In this document: positions 8,983-18,144 of the stretch, in pieces
Layout: each line of letters starts with the position of its first letter
Position numbering within the stretch: position 1 is the stretch's first letter
Assembly (NCBI GenBank): GCA_947474995.1
Contig: CANJNJ010000051.1
Coordinates: 1-32,917 of the forward strand
Source of the DNA: Opitutaceae bacterium
GTDB lineage: Bacteria > Verrucomicrobiota > Verrucomicrobiia > Opitutales > Opitutaceae
Length of the DNA: 32,917 nt
Direction of reading: 5' to 3'
Program-made: the position numbers and the translations under genes
The notes under the pieces: generated by a model
Databases searched by the model: none
The model's input: the letters and a program-made list of their open reading frames with translations, nothing else
Told to the model about the DNA's origin: nothing

Positions 8983-9846
8983 ATGCCCAAACTCGGTTTC
9001 AATCTCCTCGTGTGGACCGCTGCGATTTCGGACGAATGGTTTCCGCACATCGAGCGGCTCAAGAAAATCGGCTACGACGGTATTGAGATCTGCAACGGGT
9101 CCCAGGACCCGGCGGCTTACAAGCGGCTCGACAAGCTGGCCCGCGATCTCGGACTGGGCGTCACCTGCGTGACCATCGTCGGCGCCGAGGCCAATCCGGT
9201 CAGTCCCGACGCCGCGGTCCGGGCCAAGGCCCTGGATGTGATCAAGTGGAACATCGATCGCACCGTCGACTGCGGCGCAAAATTGCTCTGCGGGCCGTTT
9301 CACTCGGCCTTCGCCACGTTCACCCGCGCCGAACCCAAGCCGGAGGAATATCAGCGCAGCGCCGAAGTCCTGCACGCCGCTGGCGACTATGCGAAGCAGG
9401 CCGGCGTCATCCTGGCGCCCGAAGCGCTGAACCGTTTTGAGTGCTATCTGTGCAACACGATGGCCCAGCTCCGGATGCTCGTCGAACTGACGAACCATCC
9501 CAACGTCCGCGCGATGTTCGACACGCATCACGCGAACATGGAGGAGAAAACCCAGGCCGCTGCCATTCGCCACATCGCGCCGGTGCTCGCGCACGTTCAC
9601 CTCAGCGAAAACGATCGCGGGACTCCGGGCAGCGGTCATGTCACGTTTCGCGAGGCGCTGACGACGCTCGCCAGTGTCGGCTACGACGGCTGGATGACGA
9701 TCGAGGCCTTCAGCCGCTCCGACCCCGGTTTCGCCAACGCGATCAATGTGTGGCGCGAATTTTCCCCCGCGTGGGAGATCGCGGAAAAGGGCCACGCGTT
9801 CCTGCGTGGCGAAATTGCCGCAGCGGGCTTTGGCGGTCGGAAGTAG
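8983..9846 (+). CDS. Ketohexose 3-epimerase-like (D-tagatose/D-psicose 3-epimerase family) protein
   Basis: This is a TIM-barrel sugar isomerase of 287 residues, the usual family length. The four metal ligands of the D-tagatose/D-psicose 3-epimerase family can be placed as E147 (in APEALNRFE), D180 (in MFDTHHANMEE), H206 (in HVHLSENDRGTPGSG) and E241 (in MTIEAF). Their spacing of 33, 26 and 35 residues matches E150/D183/H209/E244 of the Agrobacterium enzyme as I recall it. The two glutamates are also the catalytic acid/base pair. It may epimerise a free ketose or keto-sugar made by the neighbouring Gfo/Idh enzyme. Related hydroxypyruvate-isomerase-like activity is the main alternative. It is flanked on both sides by GTAGCCC-type palindromic repeats. 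Confidence 0.85.
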   Translation: MPKLGFNLLVWTAAISDEWFPHIERLKKIGYDGIEICNGSQDPAAYKRLDKLARDLGLGVTCVTIVGAEANPVSPDAAVRAKALDVIKWNIDRTVDCGAKLLCGPFHSAFATFTRAEPKPEEYQRSAEVLHAAGDYAKQAGVILAPEALNRFECYLCNTMAQLRMLVELTNHPNVRAMFDTHHANMEEKTQAAAIRHIAPVLAHVHLSENDRGTPGSGHVTFREALTTLASVGYDGWMTIEAFSRSDPGFANAINVWREFSPAWEIAEKGHAFLRGEIAAAGFGGRK

Positions 9847-9853
9847 TCCGAAC

Positions 9854-10016
9854 GTAGCCCGGCTGGGGAGAGCCCGGGAGCACGAACCGAGGTCAGGCCG
9901 GAGGAATTTATCTCGGATCGTACTCGGATTGACCTCCTGTGCAAAAGTCCGGCGGCTTAAGTTTGGTTGCGACTCCTCAGGCAGGCATGAATCCCGCGTC
10001 CCCCGACGCGGGCTAC
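9854..10016. repeat. Palindromic repeat element with GTAGCCC/GGGCTAC termini, copy 2
   Basis: This 163-bp element is related to the 76-bp one before the epimerase gene: the same GTAGCCC / GGGCTAC ends, a CCCGG-type hairpin at the left, CCCGCGTC / GACGCGGG at the right, and a longer middle stem formed by GAGGTCA and TGACCTC. It takes up most of the 301-bp gap between the epimerase and the large fusion gene. The remaining 130 bases before the ATG hold no recognised promoter or ribosome binding site. Confidence 0.7.
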
Positions 10017-10147
10017 ACTTTATTTACCACCGGCCGCAAGAAAACCCCTTCAACCCTGCGACTTGCCACCCGGCCAACGACGTGGAGACTGATCCACCCC
10101 GCCGCCGGGTCCCACGGCCGGCCCCGTCACCCGCATTCTTTCATCCC

Positions 10148-13100
10148 ATGACCCTCCGCCCGTTCGTCCGCTCCTTGGTTCTCTTCCTCTCGATGACGGC
10201 CGTGGCGCTCGCGCAGTCGACGCTCGTCCTGAATCCACCCGCCGGCGTTCCCGCCAAGGGCAAACACATCGTCCTTCTTTCCGGCGACGAGGAATACCGC
10301 GGCGAGGAATCGCTGCCGATGCTGGCCAAGATCCTCAGCCAGCGCCACGGGTTCAAGACGACCGTGCTCTTCTCGCTCGATTCCGATGGCACGATCAATC
10401 CCGACAACCAGAAGTCCCTGCCCGGTGCCGAGGCGCTCGACTCCGCCGATCTGATCATCATGGCGCTGCGTTTTCGCGCCTGGCCCGATGCGGCGATCAA
10501 GCATTTCGTCGACGCCTATCGTCGCGGCGTGCCGATCATCGGCCTGCGCACCTCGACCCATGCCTTCAACTTTCCCGCCGACAGCACCTGGGCAAAGTAC
10601 TCCTACAACAGCAAGGCGCCGTGGGCCGGCGGTTGGGGTCGGGAGGCACTGGGCGAAACCTGGGTCACCCACTGGGGCAAACACAAGGTCGAGGCCACGC
10701 GCGGCGTGATCGAACCGGGTGCGGACACCGAGGCTGTACTCCGCGGCATCACCGACCTATTTGGAACCGCCGATGTCTACGAGGCACGGCCACCCGCCGA
10801 CGCGAAAATTCTCGTGCGCGGACTGGTGTTGAAAGGCATGAACGCCAGCGACGTCCCGGCCGACTACAGAAAGAAACGGGCGAACGATCAGCAGGAGCAG
10901 TCGGTCAATGATCCGGCGATGCCGATTGTCTGGACGCGGCTTCATCGCAACGAAGCCGGCAAGGAAAACCGGATTTTGACCACGACCATGGGCGCCGCGA
11001 CCGATTTCGAGAACGAAGGTCTGCGCCGGCTCGTCGTCAATGGCGTGTATTGGGGGCTCGGTCTCGAGGTGCCCGCGCGGGCCGATGTGCGTTACCTCGA
11101 TCCGTATGCGCCGCGGATGTATGGTTTCAAGGGTTACCGGATCGGAATCACTCCCGCGGATCACTCCCTGGGCCGGACCCTGCCCGAAGGCAAAACCCCG
11201 CCCGTAGCCGCGAGCACCGCGCCGTCCGCACCCCGTCCCGCCGCGCCCGCTCCGGCCAGCGCGGCCATGCCGTTCTCGTTCAACGCCGGCGAGCACATCG
11301 CCATCGTCGGCAACGCCCTCGCCGACCGCATGCAGCACCACGGCTGGCTGGAGACGATGATTTACGCGCAGAATCCCCAACTCGGTCTCGTGGTGCGCAA
11401 CCTCGCGGTGCCGGGCGACGAGATCGTGACCCGCGCGCGCTCGAAGGATTTCGGCACGCCCGACGAGTGGCTCGCCAAGGTCCAGGCGGGCGTGGTCTTC
11501 GCGTTTTTCGGTTTCAACGAGTCGTTTCAGGGACCGGCGGGGCTGCCGAAGTTCAAGGAGGACCTGGAGCAGTTCCTGCGCGAGACCCGGACAAAGAGCT
11601 ATAACGGACTCGGGCCGCCGCGCATCGTGCTCTTTTCGCCAATCGCCACGGAGAAGCATCCCGACCCCAACTATGCGATCCCGCCCGAGACCAACCGCAA
11701 CCTGGAACTTTACAGCCAGACGATGGCCGAGGTCGCCCGCGATCAGAACGGGGTCACGTTCGTCGACTTGTTCGGCCCCTCGCAGCAGGTGTTGGCCGAG
11801 GCCGCCCGGCAGGGCTCGCCGCTCACGATCAACGGCGTGCATCTCTCCGAGGCCGGCGAGGGCCAACTGGTGGAAAAGATTTTTCCGCTCGTCTTCGGCT
11901 CGGCGGCGCCGACCGTTGACCTCGCCGCGCTGCGGACCGCCGTCAATGCCAAGAACGCGATGTGGCATTCGCGCTACCGGACCGTCGATGGCTACAACAT
12001 CCACGGCGATCGCTCGAAGATCGCCTATGTCTCGTCACCCGACACCCCGAAGATCACGAACATCCAGGTCATGCAGGAGGAGATGAGCCAGCGCGATGTC
12101 ATGACCGCCAATCTCGAGCGGCGCGTCTGGGCCGTCGCCCGCGGCCAGGCGGGACCGGTCGAGCAGGAGCCGATTCCGGAAGTGACGAAGATGGGCACGA
12201 ACAAGCCGGGCCCGAATCCGGACGGCACCTACGAGTTCATCAGCGGCGAGGCCGCGATCGGGAAAATGACGCTCGCGCCCGGCCTCAAGATTAACCTCTT
12301 CGCCAGCGAAAAGGAATTCCCCGAACTCGCGAAGCCCGTCCAGATGGCGTGGGACACCCGCGGCCGGCTCTGGGTCGCGGTCTGGCCCAACTATCCCGAG
12401 CGCACGCCGACGGCCCCCCAGGGCGACAGCATCATCATCCTGGAGGACACCGACGGCGACGGCCGGGCGGACAAGCTGACGACTTTTCTCACGGACCTGA
12501 ACTGCCCCACCGGTTTCCAATTTTTCAAGGACGGCATCCTGCTCGTGCAGGCGCCCGACGTGTGGTTTGTGCGCGATACCGATGGCGACGGCCGGGCCGA
12601 CTGGAAGGAACGGGTGCTGATGGGTTTTGATTCCGCGGACTCGCACCACACGGCCAACTCACTCGTCTATGAGCCGGGCGGGGCCATCCTGCTCAGCGAC
12701 GGCGTGTTTCATCGGACGCAGGTCGAGACGATCGCGGGCCCCGTGCGCAACATCGACGGCGCCATCTATCGCTACGAACCGACCACGGCGAAGTTCGAAA
12801 CCTACGCCTCGTTTAATTTCATGAATCCGCACGGGCGAGCCTTCGACTACTGGGGCAACGACCTCATCACCGACGCCACCGGCAACCACACCTACTTCGG
12901 TCCCGCGTTCAGCGGCCGGCTCGATTATCCGGCGAAGCATCCCAAGATGAAAACGATCTGGGATCGCCCGTCGCGCCCCTCCGCCGGCAGCATCATTCTC
13001 ACGAGCACGCATTTTCCCGCTGAGTTCTGGGGCAATTTTCTCAACCCGAACGTCATCGGCTTTCAAGGCGTCTATCGCGTCAAGCTAGTGGACGACGGCT

Positions 13101-15181
13101 CGGGCATCAAAGGCGAGCGCGAGCCGGATCTCCTGCGGTCGAGCGACCCCAATTTCCGCCCGATCGATTGCAGCGTCGGCCCGGACGGCGCGCTCTATAT
13201 CATCGACTGGCACAATCCGCTGATCGGGCACCTGCAGAGCCACCTGCGCGACTCGAATCGCGACCACGAGCATGGGCGGATTTATCGCGTCACCTACGAA
13301 GGACGTCCGCTCGCAGTGCCGCCGAAGATTTACGGCGAGTCGATCCCCGCGCTGCTGGAGTTGCTCAAGCGCCCGGAAAACCAAATCCGCACGCTCGCCA
13401 AGATCGAACTCGGCAATCGCGATTCCGCTTCGGTGATCGCCGCGTTGAAAACCTGGACCGCGCAGCTCGATCCCAAGGCGCCCGACTATCCCCATCATCT
13501 CACCGAGGCGCTGTGGCTCCACCAGTGGCACAACGCCGTCAACCTCGAGTTGCTGGAGCGGGTGTTGCAGTCGCCCGAGCCCGCGGCCCGCGCCGCGGCA
13601 ACGCGCGTGGTTTCCTATTGGCGGGATCGCGTGCCGAACGCCCTCGCCCTGCTCCAGCAACGGGCCGCGGACGAAAATGCCCGCGTGCGGCTCAATGCGG
13701 TCCGCGCCGCCAGTTTCTTCCCCGTGGCCGACGCGACGGGGGTCGCGCTCACGGCCGCGAAACGATCGGTCGATTATTACCTCGATTACACGCTCGGGGA
13801 AACCCTGCGCCAACTGCGGCCGCAGTGGAGCAAGAGCATCATCGATGGCGTCCAGCTCGCGGGCGCCGACGCCGACAGCCCCCGGTATCTCTTGCGCAGC
13901 CTGAGCGTGGCCGAGGTGTTGAAACTGCCGCGCAACGCCGACGTGGCCGAGAATATTTTGAGCCGGGCCGGCGTGCCCGGCGACGTGCGGGCCGAGGCAC
14001 TCGCGCTGCTGTCGAAGCATCGCCAGGTCGCACCGATCGCGCTGCTCACCACGACGCTCGCCTTGCCCACGGACTTTGACGTCAAGGGCGTGGGCCGCTT
14101 GCTGCTCGCGCAACCGGTGACCGAGCTTCGGGCCCAGCGCCAGGCGCTGCTCGGCGTCACTTCGGTCGAAAACGCCGAAGCCCGGGGCTACGGTTGGGCG
14201 GCGATCGCCCTGGCGGACGGGTCACTCGACGCCCTTTGGCAGGCGGTGGCGCGGAACGCCGACGCCCAGACGTCGGTGCTCGCCGCGATTGCGCTGATTC
14301 CCGACACGACCTTGCGGGCCACGGCCTACGACCGCGTCATGGCCCTCCTCGCGCCTGCCGCGAGCGGCATCAAGGAGGCGGACCACGTCGCGGGCACCGT
14401 GCAACGCGAAGCAATCCGCGCGGCCCTCAGCCTCGGGCGGGAGCCCGCGGCGGTGTTTACCGCACTCGCCGCCATGATCGGACGGGGCGAACAGGTGGTC
14501 GCCGCCGCCACCGCGCTCAGCTCGCTGCCCCGTCAGGCCCGCCCCCCGGAGGCGGTTGCCAGAGCCGCCCGCGCCCTGGTCGCGTGGGCGGACAAGGCCC
14601 ACCCCAGCGAGCGCACCGGCCGCGATTACGTGGGGATCATTCAAATCGCCGACGAGCTGGCCGGCGCGCTGCCAGCCACCGAAGCGGAGGCCCTCCGCCG
14701 GACCATCAAGGGGCTGCGGGTGGCGGTTTTCGTCATTCGCGCGGTACCGGAACAACTGCGCTACGACACACCGCGACTCGTCGTGCCGGCCGGCAAGGCG
14801 TTCGAGATCATTTTCGAAAACCCTGATGTGATGCCGCACAATCTCGTCGTCGTGAAACCCAACGCGCGGGAAAAGGTCGGGACCGCTGCGATGACGATGC
14901 TGCCGGAAACGCGGGACAGCCACGGCCGCGCCTTCGTGCCCGAGTCAACCGATGTCATCGCCGCCACCCGTACGCTGGAGACCGGGCAGTCCGAGTCGCT
15001 TCGCGTGCCGGGCATCCGCAACGAGGGCGTGTATGAATACATTTGCACCTTTCCCGGCCACTGGAGCGTCATGTTCGGCCAGCTCGTCGTGACGAACGAC
15101 GTCGACGCCTACCTGAGTTCAAACCCCCTGCCCGCCTCAACGCCTCCCGCGGAGCACGGCGTGCATGAGCACGGGAAATAA
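10148..15181 (+). CDS. Exported multidomain fusion: ThuA-like, SGNH-like, PVC dehydrogenase, HEAT, azurin-like cupredoxin
   Basis: This is an exported protein of 1677 residues. The ATG chosen starts a clean signal peptide (MTLRPFVRSLVLFLSMTAVALAQ); the open frame extends further upstream, but only through repeat DNA. Domains in order: ThuA-like (about 35-320, starting HIVLLSGDEEYRG); Pro/Ala linker (350-375); SGNH-hydrolase-like (380-600) with GFNES and GVHLSEAG blocks; PVC-type membrane-bound dehydrogenase/sorbosone-dehydrogenase-like propeller (about 710-1055) with two DTDGDGRAD loops; HEAT-like helices (1065-1470); cupredoxin (1525-1655). The type 1 copper ligands are H1564, C1633, H1638 and M1642, in CTFPGHWSVM as in azurin. 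The SGNH block I reads GNALA and lacks the usual serine. The protein probably oxidises a sugar or alcohol outside the cytoplasm and passes electrons to copper. The substrate is unknown. Confidence 0.85.
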   Translation: MTLRPFVRSLVLFLSMTAVALAQSTLVLNPPAGVPAKGKHIVLLSGDEEYRGEESLPMLAKILSQRHGFKTTVLFSLDSDGTINPDNQKSLPGAEALDSADLIIMALRFRAWPDAAIKHFVDAYRRGVPIIGLRTSTHAFNFPADSTWAKYSYNSKAPWAGGWGREALGETWVTHWGKHKVEATRGVIEPGADTEAVLRGITDLFGTADVYEARPPADAKILVRGLVLKGMNASDVPADYRKKRANDQQEQSVNDPAMPIVWTRLHRNEAGKENRILTTTMGAATDFENEGLRRLVVNGVYWGLGLEVPARADVRYLDPYAPRMYGFKGYRIGITPADHSLGRTLPEGKTPPVAASTAPSAPRPAAPAPASAAMPFSFNAGEHIAIVGNALADRMQHHGWLETMIYAQNPQLGLVVRNLAVPGDEIVTRARSKDFGTPDEWLAKVQAGVVFAFFGFNESFQGPAGLPKFKEDLEQFLRETRTKSYNGLGPPRIVLFSPIATEKHPDPNYAIPPETNRNLELYSQTMAEVARDQNGVTFVDLFGPSQQVLAEAARQGSPLTINGVHLSEAGEGQLVEKIFPLVFGSAAPTVDLAALRTAVNAKNAMWHSRYRTVDGYNIHGDRSKIAYVSSPDTPKITNIQVMQEEMSQRDVMTANLERRVWAVARGQAGPVEQEPIPEVTKMGTNKPGPNPDGTYEFISGEAAIGKMTLAPGLKINLFASEKEFPELAKPVQMAWDTRGRLWVAVWPNYPERTPTAPQGDSIIILEDTDGDGRADKLTTFLTDLNCPTGFQFFKDGILLVQAPDVWFVRDTDGDGRADWKERVLMGFDSADSHHTANSLVYEPGGAILLSDGVFHRTQVETIAGPVRNIDGAIYRYEPTTAKFETYASFNFMNPHGRAFDYWGNDLITDATGNHTYFGPAFSGRLDYPAKHPKMKTIWDRPSRPSAGSIILTSTHFPAEFWGNFLNPNVIGFQGVYRVKLVDDGSGIKGEREPDLLRSSDPNFRPIDCSVGPDGALYIIDWHNPLIGHLQSHLRDSNRDHEHGRIYRVTYEGRPLAVPPKIYGESIPALLELLKRPENQIRTLAKIELGNRDSASVIAALKTWTAQLDPKAPDYPHHLTEALWLHQWHNAVNLELLERVLQSPEPAARAAATRVVSYWRDRVPNALALLQQRAADENARVRLNAVRAASFFPVADATGVALTAAKRSVDYYLDYTLGETLRQLRPQWSKSIIDGVQLAGADADSPRYLLRSLSVAEVLKLPRNADVAENILSRAGVPGDVRAEALALLSKHRQVAPIALLTTTLALPTDFDVKGVGRLLLAQPVTELRAQRQALLGVTSVENAEARGYGWAAIALADGSLDALWQAVARNADAQTSVLAAIALIPDTTLRATAYDRVMALLAPAASGIKEADHVAGTVQREAIRAALSLGREPAAVFTALAAMIGRGEQVVAAATALSSLPRQARPPEAVARAARALVAWADKAHPSERTGRDYVGIIQIADELAGALPATEAEALRRTIKGLRVAVFVIRAVPEQLRYDTPRLVVPAGKAFEIIFENPDVMPHNLVVVKPNAREKVGTAAMTMLPETRDSHGRAFVPESTDVIAATRTLETGQSESLRVPGIRNEGVYEYICTFPGHWSVMFGQLVVTNDVDAYLSSNPLPASTPPAEHGVHEHGK

Positions 15182-15217
15182 AGAAATCACCTCCCAGCGC
15201 TTCACCGTGAGTCATCC

Positions 15218-17929
15218 ATGAAAATTTTCCCCCTGTTCTCTCGCACCACGTTCCCCGCGGGCCAAGCCTTGCTGGCGCTCGCGCTCATTCCGCTTCTGCC
15301 CGCCGGCGCCCAAACGCCCAAACCCAAAGCGGTGGCCACGCCGTTTCAGGTTCCGGCGGCCCCGGAGGCGTCGGCCCTCCACGTCCCAGCCGGATTCAAG
15401 GTCGAGCTGGTCTATTCCGTGCCGAAGGGAGACCAGGGCTCATGGGTCTGCCTCGCCATCGATCCCAAGGGCCGCATCACGGCCAGCGATCAATACGGCG
15501 GACTGTATCGCATCACGCCGTCGGCCGGCGGACCAGCGACGGCAGCGCGCGTCGAGCGACTCGCCATAACACTCCCCGCGGTCCCCGGGACCGAGCAGAT
15601 CCGCACGCCGGAGCGGGCCGCGGGCACCGATGGCTCGGCTTCGGCCACCATCGGGGCGCACGGACTGCTCTACGCCTTCGACAGCCTCTACGTCATGGTC
15701 GACGAAGTCCCCGGCCGGCAGGGCATCTGGCGGCTGCGCGACACCGACGGCGACGATCAGTTCGACGAGATCAAATTTCTCCGGAGCATGAAGGGCACCG
15801 GCGAACACGGCACGCACGCCCTCGTCCTCAGCCCCGACGGCAAGTCGATCTACTTCGCCAACGGCAATCACACCGACCTACCCGCGCACTGGGAAAAGGC
15901 CCGTCCCGTCTCGTGGGGCGAAGATCATCTGCTCCCCCGCATGTGGGACGCCCGCGGTCACGCCAAGGACAAGTACGCCCCGGGCGGCTACATCGGCCGG
16001 ATGGACCCCGAGGGGAAGGAAATCGAGATCGTGACGATCGGTTTCCGTAATCAGTACGACATCGCCTTCAATCAAAACGGCGAACTCTTCACCTATGACT
16101 CCGACATGGAGTGGGACCAAGGCTCGCCGTGGTACGTGCCGACGCGAATCGTGCACGCGATCAGTGGTGGTGACTATGGTTGGCGCAGCGGCGCGGGGCG
16201 CTGGCCGGCGTACTACGCCGACAGCCTGCCGCCGGCGCTCGACGTCGGACCTGGTTCGCCCACCGGGATCACGTTTGGAACGAAAGCCAAGTTTCCCGCC
16301 AAGTACCAGCGGGCGCTGTTCGCGTGCGACTGGACCTACGGCACGATGTACGCGATGCACCTCACGCCCGAGGGCTCGACGTATCGCGCCGCCAAAGAGG
16401 AATTCGTCGCCGGCAAGGCGCTGCCCCTGACCGACGTCGTGATCAATCCCGTCGACGGGGCCATGTACTTTACGGTCGGCGGTCGTCGCACGCAGTCGGC
16501 GCTCTATCGGGTCACTTACACCGGTTCGGACAGCACGACCCCCGCCACCATCCCGCCGCTCACGCCCGCCGCCGAAGTGCGCCGTTCCCTCGAGGCCCTG
16601 CAAGAGGACGGAGTCGGACCCGAGGCGATCGAAAAGGCATGGCCCAATCTCGCCAGTCCCGATCGCTTCCTCCGGTTTGCCGCGCGCATCGCGATCGAGC
16701 GCCAACCGCCGGAAAAATGGGCCGAGCGGGCGTTGGCCGAGTTGCTGCCCCAGGCCTCGATTGAGGCGCTGATCGCCCTCGCCCGCGTCGGCGACAAGTC
16801 GCTACAGCCGCGACTCATCGAGGCGCTCAGCCGACTCGATTTTGCGAAGCAACCGGCCGAGCTGCGGCAGCCGTTCCTGCGCGCGTGGCAGCTCGCCTTC
16901 ACGCGCCTGGGCAAGCCCTCACCCGAGGTCTGCGCGGGCCTCGCGGCCAAATTCGATCCGCTCTTCCCGCACGCGGATCCGCTCGTCAACCGCGAGCTTG
17001 TCTCCCTTCTCATCTATCTCGGCTCGCCGACCGTCGTGGCGAAAACGGTTCCGCTGCTGAGCGTGGCGGAACCGCCGGTCGCCGAGTGGGCCAGCGACGC
17101 CCTGCTCGCCCGCAATGATCGCTACGCGGCCGCGGTCCTCGGCGCCGCCACCAGCCGGCCGGACCGGCAGCAGATCGCGTATGCCTATGCCCTGCGCAAC
17201 GCGACGACCGGTTGGACGCCCCAGCTGCGCAAAGATTATTTCTCGTGGTTCCCGCGCACGCAGGGCTGGCGCGGGGGCGCGAGTTTCTCCGGGTTCATTA
17301 AAAACATCCGCACGGAAGCGCTCGCGCAGGCCGTGGCGGATCCTGCGGAGCGGACGGCGCTCGACGCGCGTTCGCAGATTCCCGTCCAAACCTCGCTGGC
17401 CAGCGGGATTTCGCCCAAGGGCCCGGGGCGCAACTACACGGTCAACGAGGCGACGACCCTCGTCGGCAGCAAACTCTCCGGGCGCAATTTTGCCCAGGGC
17501 CGGGCGATGTTCAGCGCCGTCGCCTGCACCGCCTGCCACCGCTTCAACAACGAGGGCATCAGCATCGGACCCGACATCAGCGGGGCCGGCAGCCGCTACA
17601 GCGTGCGCGATTTGCTGGAAAACATCATCGAGCCCTCGCTGGTCATCAGCGATCAATACGCCAACGAGCAAGTGGACAAGACGGACGGTTCGACGGTCGT
17701 CGGCCGGGTCATCGCCTCGGAAAACAACGCCCTGCTCTTCATGGTCAATCCCTTCGCTCCCGACGAAAACGTCCGGGTGATGCTGACCGAGATCAAGGCG
17801 CGCAAGACCTCGCCCGTGTCGCTCATGCCGCCCGGATTGATCAACGCGCTCAGTCCGGAGGAACTGAAGGATCTGCTCGCCTACATCCTCAGCGGCGGCA
17901 ATGCGCGCGACGCGATGTTCAAGAAATAG
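15218..17929 (+). CDS. Exported PVC-type dehydrogenase with C-terminal cytochrome c domain
   Basis: This is an exported protein of 903 residues, 36 bases after the fusion gene and likely co-transcribed. A signal peptide (residues 1-32, ending PAGAQT) is followed by a sorbosone-dehydrogenase-like six-bladed propeller (about 45-425, with HVPAGFKVELVYSV, DTDGDDQFDEIKFL, GFRNQYDIAFNQNGELF and SGGDYGWRSG). A helical HEAT-like region spans about 445-720. The C-terminal domain is the planctomycete-type heme-binding module, with C770-T-A-C773-H774 for covalent heme attachment and M870 in SLMPPGL as probable axial ligand. The protein should oxidise a sugar-like substrate in the periplasm and deliver electrons to heme c. 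It parallels the upstream fusion, which ends in a copper domain instead. Confidence 0.88.
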   Translation: MKIFPLFSRTTFPAGQALLALALIPLLPAGAQTPKPKAVATPFQVPAAPEASALHVPAGFKVELVYSVPKGDQGSWVCLAIDPKGRITASDQYGGLYRITPSAGGPATAARVERLAITLPAVPGTEQIRTPERAAGTDGSASATIGAHGLLYAFDSLYVMVDEVPGRQGIWRLRDTDGDDQFDEIKFLRSMKGTGEHGTHALVLSPDGKSIYFANGNHTDLPAHWEKARPVSWGEDHLLPRMWDARGHAKDKYAPGGYIGRMDPEGKEIEIVTIGFRNQYDIAFNQNGELFTYDSDMEWDQGSPWYVPTRIVHAISGGDYGWRSGAGRWPAYYADSLPPALDVGPGSPTGITFGTKAKFPAKYQRALFACDWTYGTMYAMHLTPEGSTYRAAKEEFVAGKALPLTDVVINPVDGAMYFTVGGRRTQSALYRVTYTGSDSTTPATIPPLTPAAEVRRSLEALQEDGVGPEAIEKAWPNLASPDRFLRFAARIAIERQPPEKWAERALAELLPQASIEALIALARVGDKSLQPRLIEALSRLDFAKQPAELRQPFLRAWQLAFTRLGKPSPEVCAGLAAKFDPLFPHADPLVNRELVSLLIYLGSPTVVAKTVPLLSVAEPPVAEWASDALLARNDRYAAAVLGAATSRPDRQQIAYAYALRNATTGWTPQLRKDYFSWFPRTQGWRGGASFSGFIKNIRTEALAQAVADPAERTALDARSQIPVQTSLASGISPKGPGRNYTVNEATTLVGSKLSGRNFAQGRAMFSAVACTACHRFNNEGISIGPDISGAGSRYSVRDLLENIIEPSLVISDQYANEQVDKTDGSTVVGRVIASENNALLFMVNPFAPDENVRVMLTEIKARKTSPVSLMPPGLINALSPEELKDLLAYILSGGNARDAMFKK

Positions 17930-18042
17930 CGGCGCGGCACGTAGGGAACGCCGGGACCCTGGCAGGAAACGGAGATGCGCCCTCGCGACCTGAACCCGTC
18001 TCGTCGCTCCTCCGCTGCCAATCGTGGGAGCGAACTCCTGCT

Positions 18043-18070
18043 GGATTCTTCGCTCGCGCTCAGAATGACA
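18043..18070. repeat. Single arm of the ATTCTG palindromic repeat family
   Basis: A GGATTCTTCGCTCGCGCTCA-type arm followed by GAATGACA matches the right arm of the repeat at 8891-8963. No left arm is present, so this looks like a decayed or half element. Just before it the arms TCGCTCC and GGAGCGA (18004-18033) form another small hairpin. The rest of the 215-bp gap after the cytochrome-dehydrogenase gene shows no recognised feature. Confidence 0.55.
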
Positions 18071-18144
18071 GGCAAGAGAATCTCGTTGGATGTCTCCTTA
18101 AGAATTTTTGCTGGCTGAAAGTTACCCCCTCTCTCAACGCCGAT

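Noticed and set aside
8694-9062. Minus-strand frame containing CHSARSEESTR-like sequence
   Set aside because: This pattern is produced by translating the ATTCTG/GAAGAATCC intergenic repeat; it is a known kind of spurious ORF.
9746-10147. 134-codon N-terminal extension of the large fusion gene
   Set aside because: It overlaps the end of the epimerase gene in another frame and runs through a palindromic repeat. The internal ATG starts a proper signal peptide.
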